Assembly: GCA_030765045.1 (NCBI GenBank)
Contig: CM060964.1
Location: 167,573,615-167,637,614 of the forward strand
Length of the DNA stretch: 64,000 nucleotides
From: Tenodera sinensis
Taxonomy: Eukaryota > Arthropoda > Insecta > Mantodea > Mantidae
Reading direction: 5' to 3'
Translations under genes and position numbers: made by a program
Part shown: one piece after another, positions 33,915 through 45,561 of the stretch
How the letters are laid out: each line of letters begins with the position of its first letter
How positions within the stretch are numbered: position 1 is the stretch's first letter
Notes under the pieces: model-generated
Databases searched by the model: none
Seen by the model: the letters and a program-made list of their open reading frames with translations, nothing else
What the model was told of the DNA's origin: nothing

Positions 33915-34165
33915 AAGAACACATTTTCTGCAGGTGCACTGAAGTTGAATTTGCAATGTTTGCCCGTTAATGTAGAAGGATTGCTGAAATATTGTTTTTC
34001 AAAACTGCGAGGTGAGCCGATGGCTGTCAAGTCCTCTGAACAGCAAGGGAAGCACATGACTAATTTAATTCTCATACGATCTATGCAAGTGCAACTGAGA
34101 ATTAGGTGATCCTTCGCTCAGGTCTCACTGAAGTTGGGTATTTACTTTTGTGAAAGATAGTACAG
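33915..34165 (+). repeat. Unnamed dispersed repeat G, copy 1
   Basis: Shares, in order, GTTGAATTTGCAAT, CGTTAAT, TTGCTGAAATAT, TTCAAA, GCGAGGTGAGCC, AATGGCT-like, CTGAGAATTAG and TTGGGTATTTACTTTTGTGA, AAGATAGTA with 43440-43695 (minus) and 45855-46071 (plus). Non-coding; no TIRs seen. Confidence 0.8.
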
Positions 34166-34469
34166 CCATGGAAAATAAGATTGAGCGCTGTGAATTTTCA
34201 AAGTGTCGCTTCGGCATTACGGAAGTACACAAAGTAACCAGAGCATGGTCAACACATGGCGTATGCACTATGCTACAAAGCAGGCTTGTACACAGCGAGA
34301 TAAGACACAGTTTATTAGTTCATAACATAAAATAGCAACCAGAGTACAATCAAAAGAACCGTTCTTCGGAAACATGCACAGAAACGCTCACGAAATACGT
34401 AAGCCACACACTGAGGGTTGAACTCTCCGTTAAAGTTCTCTATATACGAGAAGAGGTTCCCCGTGGTAG

Positions 34470-34555
34470 AAATGACTTAGTGCCCACGTTCTGTGCTTTG
34501 AAAGTCAGTATACTATATGGGATGGAGGTTCGAGTCCACGGACACAGGTATCTTT
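34470..34555 (+). repeat. tRNA-like SINE head, decayed
   Basis: A box B of the form GGTTCGAGTCC lies at about 34529-34540. A weak acceptor-like start lies some 50 bases upstream. T-rich sequence follows. The fold is not good enough for a tRNA gene. Confidence 0.3.
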
Positions 34556-34756
34556 TTTACTTCTTTTTTTATTTTTAATAATTATTATAATTAGTTTCAT
34601 ATTAACACCTTTTATATCGACGTAGATTACGTTCTGTGAATCAATATTGCGAATCAGTATGTGAAATCTTTATCTGCTGTTCTCGCAAACTAGAAAATAA
34701 AGAAAAATACAGCAACCTGATCTCCAGTAGCTTTTAAACGTAACAAAACGCTAATA

Positions 34757-34830
34757 AAATTAAAAAAAAGAAAAGAAAAAAAAAAAGAAAGAAAAAAAGA
34801 AAAAAAAAAAAAAAGAAAAGAAAAAAAGAA
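34757..34830. repeat. A/G-rich simple repeat
   Basis: Runs of A with interspersed G directly before the end of the antisense Tc1-like remnant. Confidence 0.9.
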
Positions 34831-34847
34831 ACATTCTAATACTTAGT

Positions 34848-35245
34848 GTGGTCTAAATTATTTGCTAACACTGCCCTCAATCTTCCAGGCATGGAATCCA
34901 CCAACGTTTTAAAATAATTGGCGTCTTCTGCTAATGACTCCCAAGTGTCTGTAATGACACACCAGAGTTGTGTAGCATTATTTAACCTGGGACCTCGAGA
35001 GAGAGCCTCTGCTTTACTTTCGCCCAAACGTGTTTAATTGGGTTGAGATCTGCTGTCTTCGGAGGCCACGGTATCTGTTCTAAGATATCCCTCTGCTCCG
35101 AAACCTACTTTTGGACCTTGCTCGCCTTGTGGACAGAATGATTATTCTGTTGGAATGTAATAATTCCTTCAGGATAACGCTCTTGTTCTAAAATTTCAGA
35201 ATAGGTTTCCCTCTTCTGCTTTTCATGAACCTACAATTTGCCGCC
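34848..35245 (-). pseudogene. Tc1-like transposase, C-terminal half, catalytic residues lost
   Basis: On the minus strand the pieces read RYPEGIITFQQNNHSVHKAS, then SEQRDILEQIPWPPKTADLN, PIKHVWAKVKQRLS, and finally NNATQLWCVITDTWESL ... MPGRLRAVLANNLDHTKY-stop. This is the classic end of a Tc1 enzyme (QQDNxxxHT, PDLNPIENxW, MPRRxxAVxxxxGGxTKY). The second catalytic aspartate is N (QQNN) and the third acidic residue is K (NPIKHVW), so the enzyme is dead beyond the frameshifts. The N-terminal half is absent here. Confidence 0.88.
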
Positions 35246-35259
35246 TTTTTGTTGCAATA

Positions 35260-36790
35260 AATTGTGGGTTTTTAAAATTTAATTTACACAAACACCGTTG
35301 GATCTATTGAAATACGCCAAAGAAAAAAGTTGTCGTTTGTTCAATTTTCTATGAAAATAGTCATAAATCAAGAACCTTCAATGAATAATAATTCAGCCAG
35401 GCGATGATAAACTTTTTTGATAAAAATATTTTTTTCTAGAAAACTATAAACTTTTCAACATTTTGGTATAAAACTTTCTTGCTATTCACAACATGAGAAA
35501 TTCGCTGTTAAAGTCTGACGGATCATTTCACTTCCACTCTGTATACGCCGGCTACGTTTTTTATAGTAACCAATTTATTGTATTCAGGGTACTTCATATC
35601 TTATGAAACACCACATTGGTTGCTTCGGTTGATTGGATATCGCTGCTGCTCCTCCTATATGTAGAACTAACAATGCGCATAGCATCAGGCAGAAACACGT
35701 TTGGGTTTGTTAACAAATTGGCTAACGAGGAATGGGAAGTACGGCGCTAGTTCTCGCACCACCCCTCTTTCTTTATCAGGAACCAATGCAGATGCAGACA
35801 CGATTCAAGAGACAGTCTATATATGTGTTCGACAGACGATAACATACGCCGCGGAGACCATTAGCTTGGTGTAACTGCATATTGTAAATACCGACCAGTG
35901 TAAACTACACTGCGATACGAAGTGGGTCTTAGAAATTGTCTGCTCTCAGCGTGCGCTCAATCATTATTTCCATGGCTGTACATACGTAGATTGTCAAAGG
36001 TGACATTTCTGCGTTTATCAGTTAGAATATGTTGGCACCGCGAAAATCTTTCGACATCGCATGAGGTTAATTAGCGTACGTGAAAAGGTTTACATTGTCA
36101 TTTAAGCTATTGTCCTATTTCTTTTTGGCCAAACTGCTCAACGCTACATGTCCATTATTTGTGTACTGCACTATAGAATTTGTCTTTTACCTTATCAGGA
36201 CAGCGTCCTTGGAGTATCTAGTTAAGGATACCCATCTGTGAAATTTTGAAAATCTACAGTTTTGATTAGATTGATTTGAAATTTTAACACAACAATCACT
36301 GTATAGTGAGGAGTAACTGTGCTAAATTTAATACATTTAGGCAGATTAGTTGCAAACATATTAATATTTTGTTATATATTTTTTTAAATATTTGTATAAA
36401 TGGTTCCCCATGATGCAATTTTGATTTGAAAAACTTGATAATTTTATCACTTAGGGGCTTAACGTGACGTAAAAGACACGTAGATAAGGTTGCACTCACT
36501 CAGAACAAAACACAACTGATCCGTTGCGTTGAATGATAACTTAACCGCTGAATCACAACTCACAACTCAACTGCACTGTCCACTGCATTTAATTAAACTC
36601 TCAGCTCAACTCTATTGCCAACTTCGACTCGTCTCGACTGAATTAGATACCACTAGATTGTCCCCCGGGTGGTCGTCAGCCCCCGATAGAGAGGGAACTT
36701 TCTAGAAAGGGAACCTACTGAAACTGTCCAAGACGACTCTTCGGGATCCGCGAGGTGGGTCACAATGCCTATTATTCTACATGTGCAATA
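35260..36790. other. No gene recognised; possible transposon end near 35540
   Basis: AT-rich. CCACTCTGTATA near 35535-35546 resembles the end of TA-targeting elements and of the remnant ending at 28919. Otherwise I see nothing coding. Confidence 0.35.
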
Positions 36791-36799
36791 CGTTTTTTG

Positions 36800-37160
36800 C
36801 TCCATTTATATGCCGTCTTTAACATCTAAGGGTATATCGGTGGCTTTTGCTTTGGAACAATTGCTCATCGGCAAAATGTTCACTCGTTAACTGTTTGTAT
36901 TAATTTGGGTTTGTTTACGTTGAATTTTCTTTATGAACATTAAATTCACACACGCAGATACAAACATTTACAATCTCACTCATACTTCCAGACACTAGGT
37001 AGGATAGGGAATAATCCTGTCTAAAGAAAAATTCCCATATTTCAATCAGGAATTGAACCCGGAACCTCTGTGAATAAAATGGACAAACTCGCTTTAACGG
37101 TTCATTTTAAGACAATTGTAAGACAAACGCTCTAGCGATCACGGCTACGAGAGCCGGCTT
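36800..37160 (-). repeat. tRNA-headed SINE, family E, copy 1
   Basis: The minus-strand head starts AGCCGGCTCTCGTAGCCGTG; box B is CGGGTTCAATTCC (plus 37046-37058). The body (GAATAATCCTGTCTAAAGAA, TCACTCATACTTCCAGACACT on the plus strand) and the upstream part (TCTTTAAC, TATATCGGTGGC, TTTGCTTTGGAACA) recur at 42715-42978. A stretch of about 35 bases is inserted in the head. Confidence 0.75.
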
Positions 37161-37290
37161 ATTGCTAGAAAAAGAAGTAAAGATTCGACAGCCTGGAAAA
37201 ACCTGTGTTATTGATTCAAATGCTATTAGCATTATTACAAGAATTCAAATCTCATTTATAAATATGTTAATATATTTTATATGCATGCAA

Positions 37291-37312
37291 AAGAAAGAAA
37301 AAGAGAGGAAGA

Positions 37313-37356
<44 letters not shown>

Positions 37357-37390
37357 GAGAGAAAGAGAGAGAAGAAAGGAAGGAAGAGAT
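37291..37390. repeat. GA microsatellite
   Basis: (GA)n with GGAA and GAAA interruptions. Confidence 0.97.
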
Positions 37391-37675
37391 GAATATAAAA
37401 TCCACACAAACTATCCCTTCACATTAAAACATGTTTGTTATTTGCTATTTTCTTTTTATTTTACTTTTTATTTTTCCAAATGGCTTTAGCGGTTTTGGTG
37501 AGAAAGACAGAATTGGGTTTAAGGGTGCTAAACCATGAAGGCCATTAATGCCCGGGTTTTGAGTAAAATTACGTATGTTTTTTACACTGTCATAACAAGA
37601 TTTGTCTCGCCAATGTTATAATACTAGCCCATTAAGTCCTCTTATTCTTACCGACTTATGCGCAGGATTATTAGG

Positions 37676-37702
37676 AAACGTCCCAGAAGCTTGGTGGAAA
37701 AG

Positions 37703-37747
<45 letters not shown>

Positions 37748-38084
37748 TGTGTTTGTGTGTTTGTTTAAAAGAAGACTTCAGAGGGTATTCCAAGATATGT
37801 ATTTCATTTGTCATGAAAATATCTTAAAGATGTAGTATTTTAATTAAAACTTATAACTATTTTTGAGAAAAAAAAAAGTGCTTTTGAAAAATGGTCCATG
37901 TAAAGAGTAGTTTGTAGTGGGAAGTATTTTCTTGAAAACGTTCCTGTCACAATCTTAGAAAATAGTGGACTTCAATACTAATTTTGTTTTTTATCCGACT
38001 TTTCGTTCTCGAGTTATAACACACACACGCGGGCGTGCACGCGCGCGCGCGCGCGCGCACACACACGCACACACACACACACAG

Positions 38085-38115
<31 letters not shown>

Positions 38116-38255
38116 CGCGCGGACTTTTTTGTTCTCCTAAACATGCCTTATGTTCAGGGGGTGTCAACATATTTCCGGTGAAATCTCTATATCGAATTTT
38201 TTATGCAATACAATACTTCCGGCTTACTACATGTATTAGGGAAACTAAAAATGAA
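37676..38255 (+). repeat. Dispersed repeat I with GT and CA microsatellites, copy 1
   Basis: Starts GGAAACGTCCCAGAAGCTTG, GTGGAAAAGAT, then (GT)n at 37705-37763. Next comes GACTTCAGAGGGTATTCC and the body to CTTTTCGTTCTCGAGTTAT. A CA/CG microsatellite follows at 38021-38113, then CTTATGTTCAGGGGGTGTCA, ACATATTTCCGGTGAAATC and AATACAATACTTCC. The same order, with the CA tract at the same place, occurs at 50085-50610 and 55310-56075. Non-coding in all copies. Confidence 0.85.
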
Positions 38256-38266
38256 TGGTTAAGAAA

Positions 38267-38335
38267 CAATAATAACAACAACAACAATAACAATAATAAT
38301 AATAATAATAATAATAATAATCATAACAACAATGA
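38267..38335. repeat. AAC/AAT microsatellite
   Basis: Trinucleotide repeat directly after dispersed repeat I. Confidence 0.95.
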
Positions 38336-38519
38336 TAAATACCTGGAATGATGCACCAGTTCCTAAGTGCATCTCTGTACGCCAAATATCGCACGGAGAA
38401 GGCAGACGCGACGTGAGGAAGTCAGAATACAGCCATCGAGCCTCAGCCGCGATTTACGTGTGCTTTACCATACGAGTAGATCATAAGTACACATCGGTTT
38501 TATATGCAATAAAAACGTC

Positions 38520-39995
38520 TAAAATATGCATGCATTTATGCTGTAAAAATCTTTTAAATGTGCACTAAAATTGTTAATATGCACTGCACATAGATATATC
38601 GGTAATGGACATTTATGACGTTTATCAGATAATATGAGTTTGTATGCAGAGAAGGACTTCTCAACATCCACAGACGTGATTCGACAATATTTATAAGTGC
38701 TAATAACCTCTGGAGGAATTTCCCCTGGAAGTTCCACGCTGTCACCTTGGAGATATTTGTTAACAGAGCATACAATATTAAAATCGGCGTTTCTTAAAAT
38801 ACACAGCACAGTTTTGTGCTCAATATTCCTTCATATTTTGGAGGGTCACAATGAAGTTTACTCTTCACTTATAGACACATGAAGGGACAAACCACACGTT
38901 TCTAGTTTTTGTGTTGTATGAGGTATAATTTTGAAATGCGCCTTTATAATAGCCAAGTCCCTCTGCAATGTTTCATTTTTGAAGGTGTCCTGTGAATGTT
39001 GAACTCCAAAGCATCATTTGGATTTAGAATGTAAACAACTTCTCTAACTGCAATGAAAGCCAGCAGCGTTGATCCATGTACCCAGGGAGTAAGAATTGGT
39101 TCCGGGGGTAGAGGATATTTCGGGAGTTTCTCCCTATAAGCATCCACTCGGTCACGGGCTTTTACAAAGGCCTTCTTCGTAGTAAAATTAAGGCATTTAC
39201 TTCAGGAAACTGTTCCCGCATGACTTCTGCTACCCTTTGAAGCTCATGCACAACACATGTAAAATATTTTCAGGACCGCCTCCGTAGCACTGTGGTAGCG
39301 CACCTGCCTCTGACGCGGAGGACCACTGCTCGATCCCCGGTACGGGCGTTAGGATTTTTCTCCCGCTGGGAGGTCTGCCACGGGGTGCACTCAGCCTCGT
39401 TAGGTCCCTGAGGGACCAACTAAGGAGTTACTTGATAAAGAAGTAGGGACTGCAGGCCGAGAAGGCCGCATAACCAGTCGGGGCGCTGACCACGTCCCAC
39501 GCTCCAGTTCTGCAACGCACTCATGACGCCTGTAGTGGGCAGAGGTGGGGGACGCAGCGGCCGGGCGGTAAGTTTTGGCACGCGAAGGGCTGTTGTGCTA
39601 AGGGTTAAAATATTTTCAGAGATGAAGCAGCGCGCAGCATCTGAAAGTAAAACCCGAAATTTATGTTCGTTACCTCATTTTGACCATAATGTTCTCAAAG
39701 CATCGTTCACAAAGCGAGCAATGTGGAATTATTAGTTTTCTCTAACACCCTAGAAGTGATCATAACGGCTTTCGCGGCTCGTCTCCACTGAGTTTGTCTA
39801 CATAACGTCCACAGTTTCGTCTGCCACATCCCATATAAGACAATGTTTCAAATTATCTTTGACTTCATTAATGGTTGTACGGTAACGGTCCTCAATATAT
39901 CTTTTCCCGGGGGTTGATTCATTTGGAATGGCATGATTACAATATTTATCTAGGAAATTCCGGAATATGGGATTACTAAGGGAAATCGACTGCAA
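38520..39995 (-). pseudogene. hAT transposase of the copy A lineage, antisense, SINE-interrupted
   Basis: From right to left on the minus strand: ISLSNPIFRNFLDKYCNHAI (compare FKINNPTFKNFLANYTRQHV), then YIEDRYRTTINEVKDNLKHC and WDVADETVD at 39800-39995. After the SINE at 39274-39605 come YPLPPEPILTPWVHGSTLLA (compare LPPAPVLTRWGTWVDAV) near 39060-39140, and near 38650-38715 YKYCRITSVDVEKSFSAYKL (compare FKYAPITSCDVERSFSRYKS). Many stops and shifts are present. The 3' end carries the TATGCATGCATTTATGC type of AT-rich subterminal sequence near 38523-38540. No TIR pair found. Confidence 0.85.
39260..39619 (+). repeat. tRNA-headed SINE, family C, full length, with 14-bp target duplication
   Basis: The body is 39274-39605. 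The head starts ACCGCCTCCGTAGCACTGTG with GCTCGATCCCC as a decayed box B. The middle has CACTCAGCCTCGTTAGGTCC; the 3' part has GCGCTGACCACGTCCCACG and GGTGGGGGACGCAGCGG. TAAAATATTTTCAG occurs at 39260-39273 and 39606-39619. It is inserted in the antisense hAT remnant. This is the reference copy for the truncated ones at 5528, 30221 and 52707. Confidence 0.95.
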
Positions 39996-40177
39996 TTAGC
40001 GCGTGGCATAAATCACTGGAAAATTCGTTTTTGAAGTTATATGAAAATGGGTGTGTCAATAACGTTTGCTTCAAGGGACTTTGTTTCTTTTTAGCCAACA
40101 AAACGATAATTATGCTGTCTTAACTCAGGAGTCAACAAACTGGTCTTCGCGATTACAGGAATGACGACGTCACGGAA

Positions 40178-40197
40178 TGCAACCCGGCATGCACATG
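40178..40197. other. Perfect short palindrome
   Basis: CCGGCATGCACATGCCGG can fold as an 8-bp stem with a 2-base loop. It lies just outside the inverted-repeat element that starts at 40200. Confidence 0.6.
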
Positions 40198-40199
40198 CC

Positions 40200-40874
40200 G
40201 GGTGGAAGGGAAGTCATTGCATTAATTTAAACCAGTGGTAGATCTCGGTGTTTGGAACACATTTTGTATCTTACGTTTTGTCTCTGACTATTTCCTACGG
40301 AGATATTTTAGTTTTATCGAAAACAACCTGGCAACACTGCAGATTGTGTGGGTGGTCACTTTCCCTAGCTCAGCACATAAACAAGCAGCGTAACGGTGCG
40401 TCTTAAAAACAAACTCATACCCTGCCTTGTCCTTCCGTGTTTACTGTGGAGTGTAGGGGCCAATCACAAGCGTTAGCTCCCAACGAAAGCGAAAGTACCC
40501 GGCCTGTTTACGCTCACAAACTAGGTCAATTCACTGATCAACCTCAACGCAATGTTGTCGACTTACCTAACGCGTGAGAGAGCAGCTTGGAGTATGCCTT
40601 CACGTATTTTAAGTGATTAATTATTTCGTAAGCCGGTGTGATGTCCCATAATTACTACCGAAGCTATGTCAGAAATAAGTTACTCTACGCATCTTACAAG
40701 TAACAAACTATTACCTTCGTACATTCTTTTGGAATTAGGCATCCAATTGGGATAAAAAGCTATTTATTTTTTCGAAATTGGCTGATCAAAGAACAAAATG
40801 CCATTAGCCTTTTTTGTTTGCAATGCTTCTGTGAAGCACATGTTAGAAGTAATGCAATGACTTCCCTTCCACCC
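40200..40874. mobile_element. Foldback/MITE-like element, 675 bp, with 25-bp perfect TIRs
   Basis: The left end GGGTGGAAGGGAAGTCATTG, then CATTA (40200-40224), is exactly inverted at 40850-40874. The interior has no long frame and no match elsewhere in the window. Immediate flanks do not show an obvious target duplication, so the superfamily is open. Confidence 0.8.
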
Positions 40875-40879
40875 TATAT

Positions 40880-41955
40880 GTAGTGCACGATTCGAACAGG
40901 GGGATTTAGGAAGTCACAGTGGCGGAGTAAGAACTTTTCGAAAGCACGTTTGATTTTGTAACCATTTGTTTAACACATACATACAGACTGAGAAGGCTTT
41001 AACGTTAATTTTTCATCTTATTCTCCCTTTTCTAGGGCTTTACAGTTTCGCATACATTTAACGTTAATTCACAAGTACATACTGACGTCAACAGAACATG
41101 TAGCGTTTTATCTGTCAACAGCGTTCTGCTTTTAGGTTCTATAAACTTCATTTTAGTTAAAAAATTGCTCACACACGTGTGTGTTGAGTTAAACACAGCG
41201 CTAACATGTGCAGCTTGCTACTGAAGACGGAAATGTCACCAAATCCAGTTGTCTAAATAAATCTAAACCAGCCTTACTTTGTAATTGTGATTTCAAAATT
41301 TGTCTGTAAATTCACAATCTCAATTCCTAACTGTGGTTTTACTGTATGAATGTCCACGTGAAAGGATTTGCGAAAAGTTGAAAATCATGGTTCATTGATT
41401 TGAGATCATAAAACCTTTTGTGTTAGAGCTCTTTGTTAAGTTTGCCTACATACCTACACAAATACATATGTAAGAAGGTTCCTTTGAATTTTCATGGTTT
41501 CGAAATAATGTCGTATCGATGCTGTTTTCACCGCTGCTTGTGTCTCTTTGAACGCGTGTTGTTTGGAGGAGGGAGCGTGAAGCAGGGCAAAGTGTTGCTT
41601 TGCCCCTTACTGTGGTATTACATTATATCAGCAGCCGATGCGGTTTTGCCAACCCCTGGCTTAACTGAAACGTTTTCTCACACGCAATTTATTAGGCACT
41701 TGACAAGAAATTAATTTTCCGTCTGTAGTATAATCCAACGGTCCACAGTCCTGAATCCACTGTTTTAAAAAGTCACTTTTAGTACGTTTATTGAGTTTCG
41801 ACATTACAACATGCACGTGGGACAAACATCAGCTTAACTGCAGAACGAAACTCTGTCTACTGGTACGTACCGACAGCACGCACTTTATGTGGGAAATCCT
41901 GCAAACTTCTAACTCGTATCTCGTCAAGTTGAGATATGTACACAACAGGCTCGAT
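40880..41955. other. No gene recognised
   Basis: AT-rich sequence. A 93-codon frame at 41433-41714 has no recognisable domain and looks like chance. Confidence 0.35.
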
Positions 41956-41994
41956 ATGGTTTGCCTCGCTTGTATGGAGAGCGGTGTGTCATGC

Positions 41995-42145
41995 ACAACT
42001 TGAAAAGTATTTGTATTATTAATTTAAAAAATATGGGCAAATACTATAAAAACCTTTGATATATGCACGAACAAGCCATAATCATGAAATATGCAACAAT
42101 GACCTAAATATGAAAATATATGCACCATAAAACTTTACATTCGGA
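41995..42145 (-). repeat. hAT copy A-related subterminal region
   Basis: On the minus strand TTTTATGGTGCATATA, then CATATTT-rich sequence, matches the left subterminal part of the hAT copies (ATTTTATGGTGCATATAACT at 2933 and 15504). The actual terminus and transposase are absent. Confidence 0.5.
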
Positions 42146-42714
42146 AATAGTTGAACTTCAAATGTACTCTGACTTTGTTTGCATGCATATATAAAAGAAG
42201 AAACATGCATTTTCATACAAATCCGATGTCTAAGCATAACAATATCACGTATTCGCTGTTGGTGAACATGTTACCTGTTTGCTTGAATGATCTGGCGTCC
42301 AGCGTTCACGTGACCCTATCAGTACAATGCACAAAGGAATCAGTGACCTCTGGCTTCGTATCTGTACTACCCTTTGAAAATAAGAGACGCGCTCACTTCT
42401 TTTACAATTACGTACGCGGCAAATAAGTAGAACTTGGCCGTTCTAACTTGCATTTGTGCGAATAGCTACACACATGTAGGTAATTACACGGTTGCAGTTA
42501 AGTGTTTTGGGTTGACCAGTCGGTCCGGTTATATCAGTAATAATGAGATCACACGCGATGATCAATGAAGGATTAATGATGGTGACTACCAGGGAAAAAT
42601 TGTACAATGAGTGTTTGTAGGTGTTGATTATTTTTAGCACTGGACGCCCACCATATTGCCAACAGGTGACAGTGACCTGTGGTGTTCTTTTTTGTTGTTT
42701 CAAAAAGACTTTTG

Positions 42715-42978
42715 TTGTTCCGTCTTTAACTGCAATGATCATATCGGCGGCCTTTCCTTTGGAACATATTGCCTATGGGAAATGGTGTTAACTCGTATAC
42801 AGTGGTTTTTGGGACTTTGGGTTTTTCGTTCTGTATTAGATCACATTCACACTCTCATTCATACTGCCAGACTCTGGGAAGGATAGGGAGAAATTACCAC
42901 TCCCAAGCTGGGAATCCAATCCGGGACCCCTCGCACAGCAGTCAGGTGCCCTACCGACTCAGCTACAGGGCCAGCAAC
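42715..42978 (-). repeat. tRNA-headed SINE, family E, copy 2
   Basis: The minus-strand head is TGGCCCTGTAGCTGAGTCGG, TAGGGCACCTGACTGC with a clear box A; the box B region reads CGGATTGGATTCCCAG. The body matches 36800-37160. It ends in the CTTTGGAACA region. Confidence 0.88.
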
Positions 42979-43439
42979 TTCTGGTATTGTTTCTGTGGTG
43001 TTAGCGGTATTAAGCATTAGGCACTTACGAGTGCCAAGTAGCATCTCGGAGTATTGCCAGTCACATTGTACATTTTTTGACGGCTGACCGCTGTACTGTA
43101 ATATATTAAAACTAATGGAGGCTATACGCATACACAAGAGGAACAGTGTGCTTCAAATCACCGCTTATTTTCCGCGGGCCTACGCCGTCCTTTACCACAG
43201 CATTTGCAGCCCCCAGAGTATTCTGCTGTCTTGATAACCTATCCAATGTTGTTCACAGCTTTATCCAACTTAATTACAAACCTTAGAAGTAGTAAACGTT
43301 CTCAACAGCGCAGGTCTTGCGGCGCAATGTGTCTGAATTATGTTTCTACAGCGTTTATGTGGTGCACATTGTTGGTACATGACATGATAATTAGAAAAGG
43401 AAATTTGGGAAGGAAAAATATTCCAAACCCTAGTTTAGA

Positions 43440-43695
43440 GTATGTACTATCTTTCACAAAAGTAAATACCCAAGTTCAATGAAACCTGCGTGATGGGTCA
43501 CCTAGTTCTCAGGCGTTCCTAAATAGATGGTATGAGAATGAAATTTGTCATGTACCTATGCTTCCCTTGCTGTTCAGAGGGGATGGCAGCCATTGGCTCG
43601 CCTCGCAACTTTGAAAACCGATATTTCAGCAATCACTATAAATTAACGCGTAAATATTGCAAATTCAACGTTACTACATCTGCGAAAAATATGTT
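43440..43695 (-). repeat. Dispersed repeat G, copy 2
   Basis: Reverse complement of the pattern at 33915: TACTATCTTTCACAAAAGTA, AATACCCAA, CTAGTTCTCAGGCGT, GGCTCGCCTCGCAAC and GCAAATTCAAC. Confidence 0.85.
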
Positions 43696-43764
43696 ACTAT
43701 TGGGCTTTGATTAAATAGTGGAAAGAAGTAAAAACCGATGGCAGTGTTGAGCGTGTTGCTTACC

Positions 43765-43820
43765 AAAGTGGCGCTGATGACCTAGAAGTTGAGCGCCCTT
43801 AAACCAAATCCAATCCAACT
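43765..43820 (+). repeat. SINE tail-like fragment
   Basis: GGCGCTGATGACCTAGAAGT, TGAGCGCCCTTAAACC resembles the widely shared insect SINE tail (GATGACC...CAGTTGAGCGCCC). A similar piece (ATGACCTCGTTGTCGTCGGG, CCGTTAAACCCC) is at 55048-55080. Confidence 0.5.
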
Positions 43821-43829
43821 TACCAAAGT

Positions 43830-45120
43830 AAGCTTAATAATCCACACAATTCCTGTACTCAGTGTTAGCCGAGAGCGTTAAACGCGTTACCGCGAACCCA
43901 GAGTGGCTCCGTGAACTTCGATCCAACCCCACCTACCGCATAATGTTTCCCCATCCCTCTCTGCCTTAACGGGGACATCATTATTTATATAACCTGTGCC
44001 AAATATATTATTATACAATATTATAATATTGCTACAATACCATTGAAATTGTAGAACTGAAAGCTTTAAAAGATATTGATTACAACTGCTGCAGATAAAA
44101 CAGGGAATGCGACTACTTCAACTGTCAATCATTCTTCCAGAAATTAGTATCTAATATTTTCCTTTAAATACTCGCATTCAAAGGCATTTGTCTATAAGTG
44201 TCGACGGTTATTACCATATTAAAGAATTTACTTCCGTCGCGCACGGTTAATGATTAGTTAGCTTACAATGGATACAAGAAAGCATTATATCATGTTCATG
44301 TTAGAAAATATCGACGTACAAGCAAACCAAAATATTTCAGGCACTAGAAAAGAAAATAATTATTTTAGAACATTAAATTCCTCAGCATGATTATATTCAT
44401 ATACACTTTTTATAAAGTAATACAACCCAAACATCATACTATGCCAGAATAACACTCAAAACATCGAAGGAAAATGAATTTAGTGTATTACATACCATAC
44501 AAAAGAAAATAGGGTATCACTGGTCACAAAAATGCAGTTATAGGAACTTGATGCCAGTGATTAGAGTAGTTAATGATGTATTAAACAGAATGCAATTCAG
44601 TTGTAGATAACCTCAGCGTGAGGCAACCTTTGGACCTAGCAGCGTTGCCATTTCTCTTGTTTCCAAGAACTACACAATGCTGCCATGTACCCATTCACTC
44701 AATTTCTAGACGTGTGCCTCTATCCCGATTCTCCGTTCCTGATAAAAAGCTCTGAAGAACTAAAGACGCTGGTTAATTTTTCCATTTCAGAAAATAAGTA
44801 TACAGGAGGCGAGGTTTGAACCATCGACACTGAGTACTTTCAACTCCTAAGCACAGCCACGCAACGATTTCGGTTATTTCTGGGTTGGGCAATTGCGCTC
44901 TATTCTTGTGATATTAAGTTACATTCTATTATTAAGTTGGCAACGAACTTCCTTGCAAGGTGGAAAGTTTAAATACTTTACGCCAGGGGAAGACAACTTC
45001 GGGCCGTGTGACGTATTTAAACGAAGAGCCAGCTTGTACGTTCGTGTGACGTCAGGCGAGAGCAGTGTATTGCTATGCTGCCTAGATCAGCGGCGCTTGT
45101 GTTCAGTTCCCCGTGTTTCA
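43830..45120. other. No gene recognised; possible minus-strand SINE head near 44800-44875
   Basis: The minus strand has GATGGTTCAAACCTCGCC (box B) preceded by GCGTGGCTGTGCTTAGGAG, tRNA-like in order but decayed. The rest is AT-rich without coding signal. The 77-codon frame at 44893 has no recognisable domain. Confidence 0.35.
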
Positions 45121-45125
45121 CACTA

Positions 45126-45561
45126 GTTTGAGACCAGGCTTCAAGATGCAGAAACATTGTCAACTACGTTTCAGATCTTTGCGACCCCGTATTCATTGGA
45201 TGTTAACAATGTTTCTAGCAGGCAGCAAACTGAATTGATAAATTTACAGTGCGACGATTTGCCGAAGGACAAATATAAACACAAGGAAGACTTTGCTGAT
45301 TGTTATAAGAATGTTCCTCAAACCAGATTTCTGAGGTTATACGCCCTTGTTGCACGGGTATTATGTGTGTTTGGTTCCACGTATGTGTGCGAACAACTCT
45401 TTTCTGTTATGAACCTTTCTAAGTCAAAATTCCGAAGCATATTGTCAGATCACAATCTAACATGCAGTCTTCGGTTACAAATGTGCCGTAGATTACGCCC
45501 TAACATTGACAAACTAGTTAAAGAAAAGCGAAACGGCAAATGTCGGAAAATGTCCACCTAA
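45126..45561 (+). pseudogene. hAT C-terminal dimerisation domain, GTF2IRD2-like, open frame
   Basis: A continuous frame from a stop at 45123-45125 reads FETRLQDAETLSTTFQIFAT, then PYSLDVNNV, QTELINLQCDD, a linker, RFLRLYALVARVLCVFGST, YVCEQLFSVMNLSKSKFRS, LSDHNLTCSLRLQM and PNIDKLVKEKR. This is the end of a hAT transposase of the GTF2IRD2-like group, where the C-E-Q-x-F-S-x-M-N motif marks the dimerisation domain. No N-terminal or DDE part lies upstream. It is the least damaged transposase segment of its kind here (about 145 codons without a stop), but an ATG (45157) falls inside the domain, so it is most likely a fragment. Exon capture cannot be excluded. Confidence 0.75.

Noticed and set aside
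37965..38351. 128-codon frame with His/Thr and Asn runs
   Set aside because: It spans the CA/CG microsatellite and the AAC/AAT repeat only.
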